A stretch of 64,000 nucleotides of DNA from Paenibacillus sp. MMS18-CY102 (GTDB taxonomy: Bacteria; Bacillota; Bacilli; Paenibacillales; Paenibacillaceae). The notes under the pieces are model-generated. The model worked only from the letters and a program-made list of their open reading frames with translations. It was not told the DNA's origin and made no database searches. Both the position numbers and the translations under genes were made by a program. Shown piece after piece: positions 8,441 through 16,636 of the stretch. The DNA lies in NCBI RefSeq assembly GCF_009789195.1, contig NZ_WSTC01000007.1:124001-188000 (forward strand). Direction: 5' to 3'. Positions within the stretch are counted from its first letter, which is position 1. Each line of letters starts with the position of its first letter.

Positions 8441-8499
8441 ATCATGTGAGCTTCAGGTTCGCAACATCAGTATACCAATTATTTGGAATTACAAACAAC

Positions 8500-8529
8500 A
8501 AAAAACAGCTCTCACCTTGGAGAGCTGTT
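8500..8529 (-). terminator. Terminator of the 46-residue gene
   Basis: A perfect 10-bp stem (8504-8513 with 8520-8529) and 6-nt loop is followed on the minus strand by TTTTTT. It insulates the CRISPR leader from the gene to its right. Confidence 0.85.
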
Positions 8530-8555
8530 ACACCTTTGATTTTCCTTAAACATTC

Positions 8556-8696
8556 CTACTTATTCGTCGAATGCTGTTTCGTCTGCAACGCCGCCTCCGG
8601 CGAGCCTTTGCCCCGGTTTTTGTTCAAACGCTGCTTATTTTGCTGCTCGTTCACCTTTTGTACAAACTGCCCCGTGTCTAGATTGTTAAAGCTCAT
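8556..8696 (-). CDS. Small hydrophilic protein of unknown function, 46 residues
   Basis: The frame starts at an ATG at 8696-8694 with GGAGG 9 nt upstream and stops with TAG at 8556, followed by a strong terminator at 8500-8529. The product is rich in Gln, Asn and Lys (MSFNNLDTGQFVQKVNEQQN at its start) and has no hydrophobic segment. The Gln/Asn-rich VNEQQNKQ run is faintly like gamma-type small acid-soluble spore proteins, but the FASETN repeats of that family are absent, so I do not assign it. The clean ribosome site and terminator make it a credible gene. Confidence 0.65.
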   Translation of the reverse strand: MSFNNLDTGQFVQKVNEQQNKQRLNKNRGKGSPEAALQTKQHSTNK

Positions 8697-8759
8697 AGTC
8701 GTTCGCCTCCTTTACTAGTCCAATCATAGACTGTCCCCTGGGGCGCTCCCTTATTCACC

Positions 8760-9485
8760 TTAATCTCGCCGGCGGCGTGAGCCAGCAAACCCAACGATGC
8801 CAGCTACCAACAACAAGCCTGCTCCCATGCTAACGGCGGTTACGATAAACCGCATTTGCTTATCCAGATGGCCGTCCTCATGCCCGTCATCACGGTCCCC
8901 CGAAACGCCTCGATGATAATCATCATGCATACGCCCATGTTTATGCCCATGCCGATCCTGATCCGGTTCCCACCCCGCATCACTGCCAAAATCCCTCCCG
9001 ACATCGGTGACAACATTCGGGCGCTGGGGCGTCAACTCATCAAGCACGCCGACTGATTCCATCCATTCCTTAACATCACTGGCCGCATAATAACGCGAGT
9101 AGAACGAACCATCCTCCTCCAGCCGAATAAAGCCTTGATGCACGCCCGCAACGTGATAGTCGCCATCCCGTTTATCCAACAAGAGCACATAACGTTCATC
9201 CAACTCCATCACGCCTTCGTCACCAAACGGCAACAGCAAAACGCCGATCTCGTCACCTTCATCCACATTGCCTTTTACAACCTGTTGAATCACAACGTCA
9301 TACCGATCTTTCCCATGCTTCGTTTCCTCTTTATGTTCCGGAACCCCGACGACAATAACGTCCGCCTCATCTGCCAGCTCCGGCAGCGGCACCATCGCGA
9401 AGTTCAGCGCATACGCCGGAGTTACAAGAACCATTAACCCAAGCAAGAAAGCCAGCAAAGCACCTGCAAACCCTCTCTTTATCAT
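8760..9485 (-). CDS. Exported, membrane-tethered protein of unknown function
   Basis: The product (about 241 residues) has an N-terminal signal peptide (MIKRGF, hydrophobic core, cleavage likely after AYA), a 120-residue extracellular domain (EADVIVVGVPEHKEE, then VLLLPFGDEGVMELDERYVLLLDK), a His/Asp-rich stretch (HGHKHGRMHDDYHRG) that may bind metal, and a C-terminal transmembrane helix followed by the basic tail SRRRRD. The middle part resembles small exported proteins with an OB-like fold, which I cannot name with certainty. An upstream GTG at 9491 is also possible; the ATG at 9485 has better spacing (10 nt) from AGGGGG. It is a monocistronic unit next to a two-helix membrane protein. Confidence 0.8.
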   Translation of the reverse strand: MIKRGFAGALLAFLLGLMVLVTPAYALNFAMVPLPELADEADVIVVGVPEHKEETKHGKDRYDVVIQQVVKGNVDEGDEIGVLLLPFGDEGVMELDERYVLLLDKRDGDYHVAGVHQGFIRLEEDGSFYSRYYAASDVKEWMESVGVLDELTPQRPNVVTDVGRDFGSDAGWEPDQDRHGHKHGRMHDDYHRGVSGDRDDGHEDGHLDKQMRFIVTAVSMGAGLLLVAGIVGFAGSRRRRD

Positions 9486-9571
9486 CGACACCCAGCCCCC
9501 TAAAAACCTGTTTCTTCCTCGACGTGGATGCTGATACTAAAGTTGCGCTACGCTAAGCAGGGAGCAGAATT

Positions 9572-9787
9572 TTATTCTCGCTTGTTCGCTAGATAAACTC
9601 TTACGATAAGATAATAGAGTACCACCTCAACGGCTAGGCAGATTCCTGTCAACATTGCCGTGTCTGCGTCACCTAACGATAGCAAGCCTCCTCCTTCACC
9701 CGGAAGCGTCAATAAAAATACAAATAACGTAATCATAAATATAGGCACTGCAACAAGAGTCACCAAAATAAGAGACAATTTCCCCAT
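9572..9787 (-). CDS. Small membrane protein with two transmembrane helices
   Basis: The 71-residue product has a hydrophobic helix at about 5-30, a short GGGLLSLGDAD loop and a second helix at about 45-65, ending in the basic YLANKRE. The start is placed at the ATG at 9787, 7 nt after GGAGGG; a more distal ATG at 9802 lies before the ribosome site. No family was recognised. It lies 87 nt upstream of the exported protein at 8760-9485 on the same strand and could be co-transcribed. Confidence 0.65.
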   Translation of the reverse strand: MGKLSLILVTLVAVPIFMITLFVFLLTLPGEGGGLLSLGDADTAMLTGICLAVEVVLYYLIVRVYLANKRE

Positions 9788-10046
9788 ACTCAAACCCTCC
9801 ATTAAACACCCAAATATTGTATGAACAAATTGAATAAGCCCATACTATACGATAATCCAATTTATGTTTGTCGAATCAAGTCGAAAACAATCATTATTTA
9901 GCATTTCTTTAGGTAATCAACGATATTTCTGTTCAAATCATTAATTTTAAAATCTTTATTCAAAGCTCACTCGTTTCATCTATGACGCAATCATTCATGG
10001 GCTATACAAGCCCCCTGCTTCTATTATCTTCTATCCCCTCTTACCC
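9788..10046. other. AT-rich intergenic region
   Basis: The gap between the divergent genes at 9572-9787 and 10133-10909 is unusually AT-rich compared with the surroundings, with no credible reading frame and no strong hairpin. It must hold the leftward promoter of the small membrane protein; TATAGT on the minus strand near 9850 is a possible -10. Confidence 0.4.
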
Positions 10047-10076
10047 TCGACGCACACAGCCGGTCCATAGTATGAT
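10047..10076 (+). promoter_or_regulatory. Predicted promoter of the HAD phosphatase gene
   Basis: TCGACG (10047-10052) and TATGAT (10071-10076) are 18 nt apart. The predicted leader is about 50 nt. Confidence 0.45.
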
Positions 10077-10132
10077 AGGCGGTAATCAACGCAATCTACT
10101 AGAGACCCGTGAGGGATAGGATAGGAGCGACA

Positions 10133-10909
10133 ATGATGGGTTATAAAATTGTATTTTTCGACATTGACGGTACGCTGGTAAACGAAGAGAAACAACTTCC
10201 ACGGGACACGATCGAAGCGCTTCGCGAGCTGAGCAAGACGGACGTCGAGGTCGTCATTGCGACGGGCCGTGCCCCTTACTTCTTCAAATCGATCGCCGAG
10301 GAGCTCGGCATTAACTCGTACGTTAGCTTAAACGGCGCATATGTCGTCCACCAAGGCCGCGTGCTGTTCGAGCGCCCAATTCCGCGTGAGCGCTTGGAAG
10401 CACTTGTAGCACAAGCCGGGCAACATGGCCATCCGCTCGTATTTGAAGGCGGCGAAACGTACTTCGCAGACACGGATTCGCATCCGCATATGCTGTCGTC
10501 GGTCAACTCGTTGAAAGTAGATCTGCCTGGACATGATCCGGAATACTGGCAAAAGACGAATATCTATCAAGCGTTCCTCCATTGCGAAGCGCATGAGGAG
10601 GAGCTTTATGCGGAATCGCTCCCGGGCTTGCGCCTCGTTCGTTGGCACAAAACAGCCATGGACGTGCTGCCGGAGGGCGGCTCCAAAGCGCTTGGCATCG
10701 AAGCAATGCTCCAGCATCTAGGCATCGCAGTCGAGGAAGCTGCTGCATTCGGCGATGGCCTCAACGACAAGGAAATGCTGGCGGCTGTTGGCCTTGGCAT
10801 CGCGATGGGCAACTCGCATCCAGAGCTGATTCCGCATGCGGATTACGTGACCGCGCATGTCGATGAAGGCGGCATTCGCCAAGGGCTGAAGCACGCTGGC
10901 CTGATCTAA
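10133..10909 (+). CDS. Cof-type HAD-IIB phosphatase
   Basis: HAD-IIB (Cof) enzymes dephosphorylate small sugar phosphates or cofactors such as pyridoxal phosphate or flavin nucleotides. The 258-residue protein shows all four HAD motifs: FFDIDGTL (nucleophile and acid Asp), VIATGRAP (motif II), a Lys in the EGGSKALGI segment (motif III) and FGDGLNDKEML (motif IV). The cap lies between motifs II and III as in class IIB. The start is the ATG at 10133, five nt after AGGAG; the GTG at 10109 lacks a ribosome site. A terminator follows at 10951. The substrate cannot be told from sequence. Confidence 0.92.
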   Translation: MMGYKIVFFDIDGTLVNEEKQLPRDTIEALRELSKTDVEVVIATGRAPYFFKSIAEELGINSYVSLNGAYVVHQGRVLFERPIPRERLEALVAQAGQHGHPLVFEGGETYFADTDSHPHMLSSVNSLKVDLPGHDPEYWQKTNIYQAFLHCEAHEEELYAESLPGLRLVRWHKTAMDVLPEGGSKALGIEAMLQHLGIAVEEAAAFGDGLNDKEMLAAVGLGIAMGNSHPELIPHADYVTAHVDEGGIRQGLKHAGLI

Positions 10910-10950
10910 GAATAGGACGGTCCACCTACAGGGCGGCTGGCCTGCGGCAG

Positions 10951-10975
10951 AGCGGCGACCGAATCGCCGCTTTTT
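10951..10975 (+). terminator. Terminator after the HAD phosphatase gene
   Basis: An 8-bp GC-rich stem (AGCGGCGA with TCGCCGCT) and 5-nt loop is followed by TTTT. Confidence 0.85.
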
Positions 10976-11018
10976 GCCGTTCCGCGTTGTTTTTTTCGTA
11001 TAGGAAGGAGCTTCACTC

Positions 11019-11639
11019 GTGCAATATAACACCATGCCGCATACGCCTGCCCGACTGTCCGTGAAAAAAAGCCGCCGTCGGCGCCGCCTCATGCTCTATT
11101 TGCTGCTGACGTTAATCGTCATTATTGCCGCTGTCATCATCGACAGGCAGCTGTTAGACATGACTAAGCCGAAGCAGCTTCAAATCGAGACCGCCCAGCT
11201 CCACCCGATCGTGCGCAAGCAAGCGGATGAACTTGTTCGGCTCACGCAGCAGCAAGGCATCCGCATCCTGATTACGGATGGGTTTCGAAGCGCAGCTGAA
11301 CAAGACGCACTCTATCGCAAAGGCCGCTCCGATGAAGGGTCGATCGTAACGAAGGCCAAAGGCGGCCAATCGTACCATAACTTCGGGCTTGCAGTGGATT
11401 TCGCTCTCCTTAAGGATGACGGCAGCGCGAGCTGGGAGATGAACGCCGACCTGAACGGCAACGGAAAATCCGACTGGCAGGAGGTCGTTGCAATTGCCAA
11501 ATCATTGCATTTTGAATGGGGCGGAGACTGGTCCAACTTCCCAGATTACCCCCATCTGCAAATGACGTTCGGCTACAGCATTCGCGAGCTGCAACGCGGC
11601 GCAGACCTGAGCGCTATGACGCTTGAGGACGCCGAGTAG
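11019..11639 (+). CDS. Membrane-anchored M15 peptidase (VanY/CwlK-like)
   Basis: M15 peptidases are zinc enzymes that trim peptidoglycan stem peptides. The 206-residue product has a basic N-terminus (KKSRRRRR), one transmembrane helix at about residues 25-45, and an extracellular catalytic domain with the zinc motifs SYHNFGLAVDF (His and Asp ligands) and HLQM (third ligand), plus the TDGFRSAAEQDALY segment common in CwlK/VanY. The start is GTG at 11019, eight nt after AAGGAG. Endopeptidase (L-Ala-D-Glu, CwlK type) and carboxypeptidase (VanY) cannot be separated here. It is monocistronic, bounded by terminators. Confidence 0.9.
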   Translation: MQYNTMPHTPARLSVKKSRRRRRLMLYLLLTLIVIIAAVIIDRQLLDMTKPKQLQIETAQLHPIVRKQADELVRLTQQQGIRILITDGFRSAAEQDALYRKGRSDEGSIVTKAKGGQSYHNFGLAVDFALLKDDGSASWEMNADLNGNGKSDWQEVVAIAKSLHFEWGGDWSNFPDYPHLQMTFGYSIRELQRGADLSAMTLEDAE

Positions 11640-11658
11640 AAACGCCAGCCAACAAGAA

Positions 11659-11710
11659 AATAAGCTTGCGAATGCGCTCCTTGCCGAGCTTTTCGCAAGC
11701 TTATTTTTTT
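11659..11710 (+). terminator. Terminator after the M15 peptidase gene
   Basis: A perfect 14-bp stem (11659-11672 with 11692-11705) leads into a run of T. Confidence 0.9.
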
Positions 11711-11818
11711 ATCCAGCACCCCCTCATTCATACGAACGCTTGATCGCTTTATTGGCCCGCCATAATGTATAATAGAAATAAGATATTCAATCTATGACCG
11801 CTTAGGAGAAAATGAACG

Positions 11819-13435
11819 ATGAATCCGTCATCCCCTACGCTAGACGATAACAGTTGGCACAACTTATTAGTGAATGCCGCCAAAACCTTCAGCGATGTGA
11901 CGCTGTCGCGCGGCTTTCAATATTACAAGCAGAAACGCGTGCAATCGTACACCGAGCTGCACGAGAAGCTCGTCATCGCATTGGTATCCGGAACGGAGTT
12001 ATATAACGTCAAACTGAATCCGGAAGCGATCGCTTCGAGCCGCTGCGAATGCCCCGTTGGCAACAATTGCAAGCATATCGCCGCCACGCTGCTTCAATAT
12101 GTGCATCAGCACGGCCGTCCCGTCGCTTCGGTTGTGAACGCCAAGTCAGCCGCCGATCTCTCGCAGCTGAACCACTCCTCCCGCACGGGCCCGCTAGAAC
12201 AGCTTCAGCAGCAAGCGAAGCTGCTTGCCGAGCAACCGATTGCCGAGTGGCACGCATTGTTCGAGCAATGCGTGAAGCTGCTCCCCGAAGCGCGCAGCGC
12301 GGCGAACCCGCAAGCGGTGCTCGCCGCAATTGCACGCATCAAGCCCTCGCTTCCGCCTGAACAAGAGGCGCTATTCGAGGTGCATGCGCAGCTGTTTGCT
12401 CTAGAGAAGCTGCTCACAACGAGCCACCAGCAATGGCAGACTGCCGGCTATTATACTTCTGGCTATCAATCGCAGGAGACGATCCCTGCATTAGCACGGG
12501 CAATCTCGGAACAACTGAATGCCGCGCCCGTTAACACAGCTAGGGCCAATCCCGATATTCAGCAGCGCCTGGCAGACACGCTCGCCTATGTCCGCAAGCA
12601 GATGCTAAGCGAGCCCGGCAGCACGCGCGCTTTTCTGAACATATACCTGATGCTATGGGCGACTTGGCTGAAGCCCGCTTCCAACGAGCGCCAGCGCTAT
12701 CTCAACGAGCTGGAGCAGCTGCAAGAAGCTGAAGCAACCGCCGACGCAGCCCGCTCCCGGCTTCCCGGCCAATTGGCGAAGAGCTGGATGCACTTCTATC
12801 TCGCCCAAGACGAGGAAGCGCTGGCGCTTCTGCGCGAAGCGAACAAAGCGTCCACCATGCGCCCGCATGACCTGATGGGCTTCCTGCAAGATTTGTCGCC
12901 AGAGGAGCAGAACGGTTCGCGCATGCAGCGTTGGCTCGAAGCGATTGGCGATTTGCTGAGCACCCATCGCAGCCGCGAACTGCCTGCCTATGTAGCCCAT
13001 TGGGAAGCGGTCATTGAGCAAAACCCCGAAGCAGAGCCTGCCATGTGGCGGACGTTGATCGGCATGCTCCCCTCCTCCAAAGCGATCTACGAGGAAGCGA
13101 TGCTCGCCCGCGGGAAGTGGCAGCAATGGATTGATTACCAAATAAGCATGGGCGAAGATCCGCTTTCGTATCGCGTGGCTGTCCTGCAGCCAATTGAGAA
13201 GAACGCGCCTGAGGCGCTGCTGCCCTTCTATCATCAAGCGGCCGAACGTTATGTCCTGCAAAAAAATCGCGACGGCTACAAATCAGCGGTCAAGCTGATG
13301 AAGCGCCTTGCGAAATTATATAAGAAACTGAAGCAGGAGACGCGCTGGGAGCAATTCATTACAGCATTCGCCGACCGGCACAGCCGGCTGCGCGCCTTGC
13401 AAGAGGAGCTTCGGAAAGGAAAGCTGCTAGGATGA
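11819..13435 (+). CDS. SWIM zinc-finger protein paired with a Snf2 helicase
   Basis: SWIM fingers bind zinc and often nucleic acid or partner proteins. The 538-residue product has one near its N-terminus (residues about 75-92, SRCECPVGNNCKHIAATLL, the CxC...CxH pattern), followed by a long all-helical Ala/Leu/Gln-rich region that looks like TPR-type repeats. The stop overlaps the start of the Snf2 gene by ATGA, so the two are translationally coupled. Such SWIM/Snf2 pairs are common in Bacillota with no proven role; assisting a DNA translocase is an inference. The start has AGGAGA nine nt upstream. Confidence 0.88.
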   Translation: MNPSSPTLDDNSWHNLLVNAAKTFSDVTLSRGFQYYKQKRVQSYTELHEKLVIALVSGTELYNVKLNPEAIASSRCECPVGNNCKHIAATLLQYVHQHGRPVASVVNAKSAADLSQLNHSSRTGPLEQLQQQAKLLAEQPIAEWHALFEQCVKLLPEARSAANPQAVLAAIARIKPSLPPEQEALFEVHAQLFALEKLLTTSHQQWQTAGYYTSGYQSQETIPALARAISEQLNAAPVNTARANPDIQQRLADTLAYVRKQMLSEPGSTRAFLNIYLMLWATWLKPASNERQRYLNELEQLQEAEATADAARSRLPGQLAKSWMHFYLAQDEEALALLREANKASTMRPHDLMGFLQDLSPEEQNGSRMQRWLEAIGDLLSTHRSRELPAYVAHWEAVIEQNPEAEPAMWRTLIGMLPSSKAIYEEAMLARGKWQQWIDYQISMGEDPLSYRVAVLQPIEKNAPEALLPFYHQAAERYVLQKNRDGYKSAVKLMKRLAKLYKKLKQETRWEQFITAFADRHSRLRALQEELRKGKLLG

Positions 13436-16400
13436 AGCAATATTTTGTAGAAACGATCCATATTCAAATCAGCCTGACCGGCTACGGGGACGCGCTCATT
13501 TACGGCAAGTTGGAGAACGACTCTTACATGGTGTCAGGGCTGTTCATCAAGCAGCGGCTGTTCGCCTTGCATGAAGCTTCCTTCTATGGCACCGAGCTTG
13601 CAGCCAAAACGATTCAAGATGTCGAACTCACCGTGCTTCCTGCGGAACAGGTCATTCCTTTCTTCGCCGAGCAGCGCTTGCTGTCGCATGTCGAGTGGGT
13701 TTGGGAAGGCGATGCTTCGCGGATCGTGGAGCTTGCGCCGCTGCTCGCCGATTGCATTGAGCAGCGGCGATTCAAGCCGAGCTTTGCCGCGCTGAAGGCG
13801 GGCAAGCCGCTGCAATGGACATGGGACGAGGAAGCGCTTAGCGGCGAGGAGCAGGCTTTGCTCGCTCGATTGGCAGCACCGCAATACAGCTATGCCGAAG
13901 GGCTTCAAGCTGCATTTTCTGCGGCTGTCTATGAGCGGCATTATGCCGATGAAGCAGCAGCGGCGGACCTAAAACGTGAGTTTCCGTTATTGTTCGGCGC
14001 CGCAGACCAAGCCGCAGCTAATGGGCTTGACGAGCCGTCGTGGCTTATCGCAACAGGCTGGAAAGCGGACGAAGCTCCTTTCCGCCCACTGCTGCAATTG
14101 CTGGAGCCAGATGAGACCGATCCTGACTGGCGCATGAAAGTTGTGCTGCAGGACAAGCAAGACCCTACGCTGCTCGTGCCTATTCGATTGGCATCCGATG
14201 GCGAAGCGTTCGGCTCGTGGCCAGCAGCATGGTCGCCAGTCGTCCACGAGCGCTCTGCCGGCTGGCTTGATCGGCTGCGCGCCTGCTTGCCGCAGGAGCG
14301 CTTCATGGGCAGCCGCGACAATTGCCTGAGCGGACCAATGAGCGATGGCGCCGCTTGGCAATTCTTGACCGTGGATAGCCAGCGCCTGCTGGAGGCTGGC
14401 TGGCAAGTGCTCCTCCCCGCGTGGTGGGAAGCCGCCAGCCGGAAGAAACCGCGGCTGCGCGCCAAGGTTCGCGCCGAAGCAGGCGCACGGGGCGCTGCCC
14501 AATCGCTGTTCGGCTTGAACGCCATCGTCAACTTCGATTGGCGCATTGCCATTGGCGACACCGACTTATCCGAAGCCGAATTCATGGAGCTAGCCGCACG
14601 CAACGAACGGCTCGTCCGGTTCCGCGGCCAATGGATCTCGCTAGACCCCCATCTGCTCGCGCAAATCCGGCGCGCAATGGACGGGATGGACCAGTCGCAA
14701 GGGCTGACCTTCCAAGATGTGCTCCAGCTGCATCTGCTAGGCGCGGGGCAGGACGATCCAGCCACGGGTGCTGTTTCGCCGGAAGAGAAAGCTTCACGGG
14801 AAGAGCGAATTAAGCTTGAGGTTGAATTAAACTCGCATCTCATCGGTTTGATCAACCAACTTGGGCAGCAGTCCGACTGGCCGCCGCTTGACCCGCCTGC
14901 CGGGCTTCGCGCAGAGCTTCGCACCTATCAGCGGGAAGGCTTCGCTTGGCTGGCTTTCCTGCGCCAGTTCGGGCTAGGCGCCTGCCTCGCCGACGATATG
15001 GGCCTTGGCAAGACCGTACAGCTCATCGCTTACTTGCTGCATGTGAAGGAGACGGCAGACGGCCAGCAAGCCGGGAACACCGCCGCAGATTCCACCGTGG
15101 ATGTTGCATCCGCCGGGACGATAGGCACCGCCATGCCTTCGGCCGCTTCATCATCCCCCGGACGAATGCCGGCGCTCGTCATCTGCCCGACCTCCGTACT
15201 CGGCAACTGGCAGAAGGAACTAAGCCGCTTTGGCCCTTCGCTTGGCGTTATGCTGCACTATGGCAGCAAGCGCGGAAGCGGCGAAGCTTTCTATGAGCAA
15301 GCGAGCCAAGCGGACGTTATTCTGACCTCCTACTCGACTGCGACGCTCGACCAAGAAATGCTGCAGGGCTACAACTGGTCTGCGATTTGCTTAGATGAAG
15401 CGCAAAACATCAAAAACGCGCAAACAAAACAGTCGGCCGCGATTCGCAGCTTCTCCGCCGATCACCGGATTGCGCTGACCGGTACACCAATTGAGAATCG
15501 GCTGTCCGAGCTTTGGTCGATCTACGATTTTATTAACCCGGGCTATCTAGGCAGCTCGAATGGCTTCCAACAGCGGTTCGCCAATGCGATTGAGAAGGAA
15601 CGCGACGAGCAGCGTACGCAAGACCTGCAACGGCTTGTGAAGCCCTTCATGCTGCGGCGCAAGAAGAAAGACCCGAACATTCAGCTCGATCTGCCGGACA
15701 AAAATGAAATGAAAACGTACGTGCATCTAACCGCCGAACAGGGCGCGCTGTATGACCAGACTGTTAATGCATTAATGGAGAAAATGAAAATGCTCGAAGG
15801 CATCGAGCGCAAAGGGGCCATCCTGTCCGCCCTCACGCAGCTTAAGCAGCTGTGCGACCATCCGATGCTGCTGACGAAGGAACCGATGCCAGAGCTGCCC
15901 GCTTCTATTGTAGGTGCAGCCGTGGCCCCGGCAATCGAGAGCAACCCTGAAAGCTCCGACGCAGCCGAGATGGTCATCTCGCGTTCATCCAAGCTGGAAC
16001 GCTTGCTTGCGATGGTGAAGGAGCTGCGGGAGGAAGGCGACCGCTGCCTTATTTTCACCCAATACATCGGCATGGGGAATATGTTGCAGCAGGTGCTGCA
16101 GCATCAATTGCAGGAACGGGTGCTCTATCTGAACGGCAGCACGTCCAAGACGGCGCGTGACCAAATGATTGAGCAATTCCAATCCCAAACGCTGTCCGCC
16201 GAGGAGCAGCCGAATGTGTTCATTCTATCGATCAAGGCAGGCGGTGTCGGCTTAAACCTGACCGCTGCGAACCATGTGTTCCATTTTGACCGGTGGTGGA
16301 ACCCTGCCGTGGAGAACCAGGCGACAGACCGTGCGTATCGCATGGGCCAGACCCGTGATGTCCAGGTGCACAAGTTCATTGCGCTCGGCACGCTAGAGGA

Positions 16401-16536
16401 GAAAATTGACGAGATGCTAGAGAGCAAGCAGCAGCTCAGCGATAACGTCATTACAAGCTCAGAAGGCTGGATAACGGAGTTGTCTACGAACGAGCTGAAG
16501 GAGCTGTTTACGCTGCGGCGTGATTGGAACGGGTAA
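13432..16536 (+). CDS. Snf2-family DNA translocase/helicase
   Basis: Snf2 enzymes move along double-stranded DNA using ATP and remodel protein-DNA complexes. The 1034-residue protein has a bacterial Snf2-associated N-terminal half (to about residue 490), then the motor: YQREGFAWL (Q region), DDMGLGKT (Walker A), VICPTSVLGNW (Ia), DEAQNIKN (II), LTGTPIENR (III), and in the second lobe KAGGVGLNLTAAN (V) and DRAYRMGQTRDVQVHKF (VI). An insert rich in Ala, Thr and Ser lies at about 540-575, between Walker A and motif Ia. It is coupled to the SWIM gene. It could act in repair, transcription recycling (like RapA) or defence; sequence does not decide. Confidence 0.95.
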   Translation: MKQYFVETIHIQISLTGYGDALIYGKLENDSYMVSGLFIKQRLFALHEASFYGTELAAKTIQDVELTVLPAEQVIPFFAEQRLLSHVEWVWEGDASRIVELAPLLADCIEQRRFKPSFAALKAGKPLQWTWDEEALSGEEQALLARLAAPQYSYAEGLQAAFSAAVYERHYADEAAAADLKREFPLLFGAADQAAANGLDEPSWLIATGWKADEAPFRPLLQLLEPDETDPDWRMKVVLQDKQDPTLLVPIRLASDGEAFGSWPAAWSPVVHERSAGWLDRLRACLPQERFMGSRDNCLSGPMSDGAAWQFLTVDSQRLLEAGWQVLLPAWWEAASRKKPRLRAKVRAEAGARGAAQSLFGLNAIVNFDWRIAIGDTDLSEAEFMELAARNERLVRFRGQWISLDPHLLAQIRRAMDGMDQSQGLTFQDVLQLHLLGAGQDDPATGAVSPEEKASREERIKLEVELNSHLIGLINQLGQQSDWPPLDPPAGLRAELRTYQREGFAWLAFLRQFGLGACLADDMGLGKTVQLIAYLLHVKETADGQQAGNTAADSTVDVASAGTIGTAMPSAASSSPGRMPALVICPTSVLGNWQKELSRFGPSLGVMLHYGSKRGSGEAFYEQASQADVILTSYSTATLDQEMLQGYNWSAICLDEAQNIKNAQTKQSAAIRSFSADHRIALTGTPIENRLSELWSIYDFINPGYLGSSNGFQQRFANAIEKERDEQRTQDLQRLVKPFMLRRKKKDPNIQLDLPDKNEMKTYVHLTAEQGALYDQTVNALMEKMKMLEGIERKGAILSALTQLKQLCDHPMLLTKEPMPELPASIVGAAVAPAIESNPESSDAAEMVISRSSKLERLLAMVKELREEGDRCLIFTQYIGMGNMLQQVLQHQLQERVLYLNGSTSKTARDQMIEQFQSQTLSAEEQPNVFILSIKAGGVGLNLTAANHVFHFDRWWNPAVENQATDRAYRMGQTRDVQVHKFIALGTLEEKIDEMLESKQQLSDNVITSSEGWITELSTNELKELFTLRRDWNG

Positions 16537-16556
16537 CGATGCTAAGCAGGCATGCC

Positions 16557-16603
16557 AAAAAAGGAGCATCCCCTCTCTTATGAGTGGCGATTGCTCCTTT
16601 TTT
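16557..16603. terminator. Bidirectional terminator between convergent genes
   Basis: A 12-bp stem, AAAAAAGGAGCA (16557-16568) with TGCTCCTTTTTT (16592-16603), carries T-runs on both strands. It serves the Snf2 gene and the RDD gene that ends at 16637. Confidence 0.8.
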
Positions 16604-16636
16604 ATAGTTATCGGCCTGACGCTTACCCTGCAATCC

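Noticed and set aside
8556-8696. Assignment of the 46-residue protein as a gamma-type spore protein
   Set aside because: Composition is similar but the FASETN repeats are missing.
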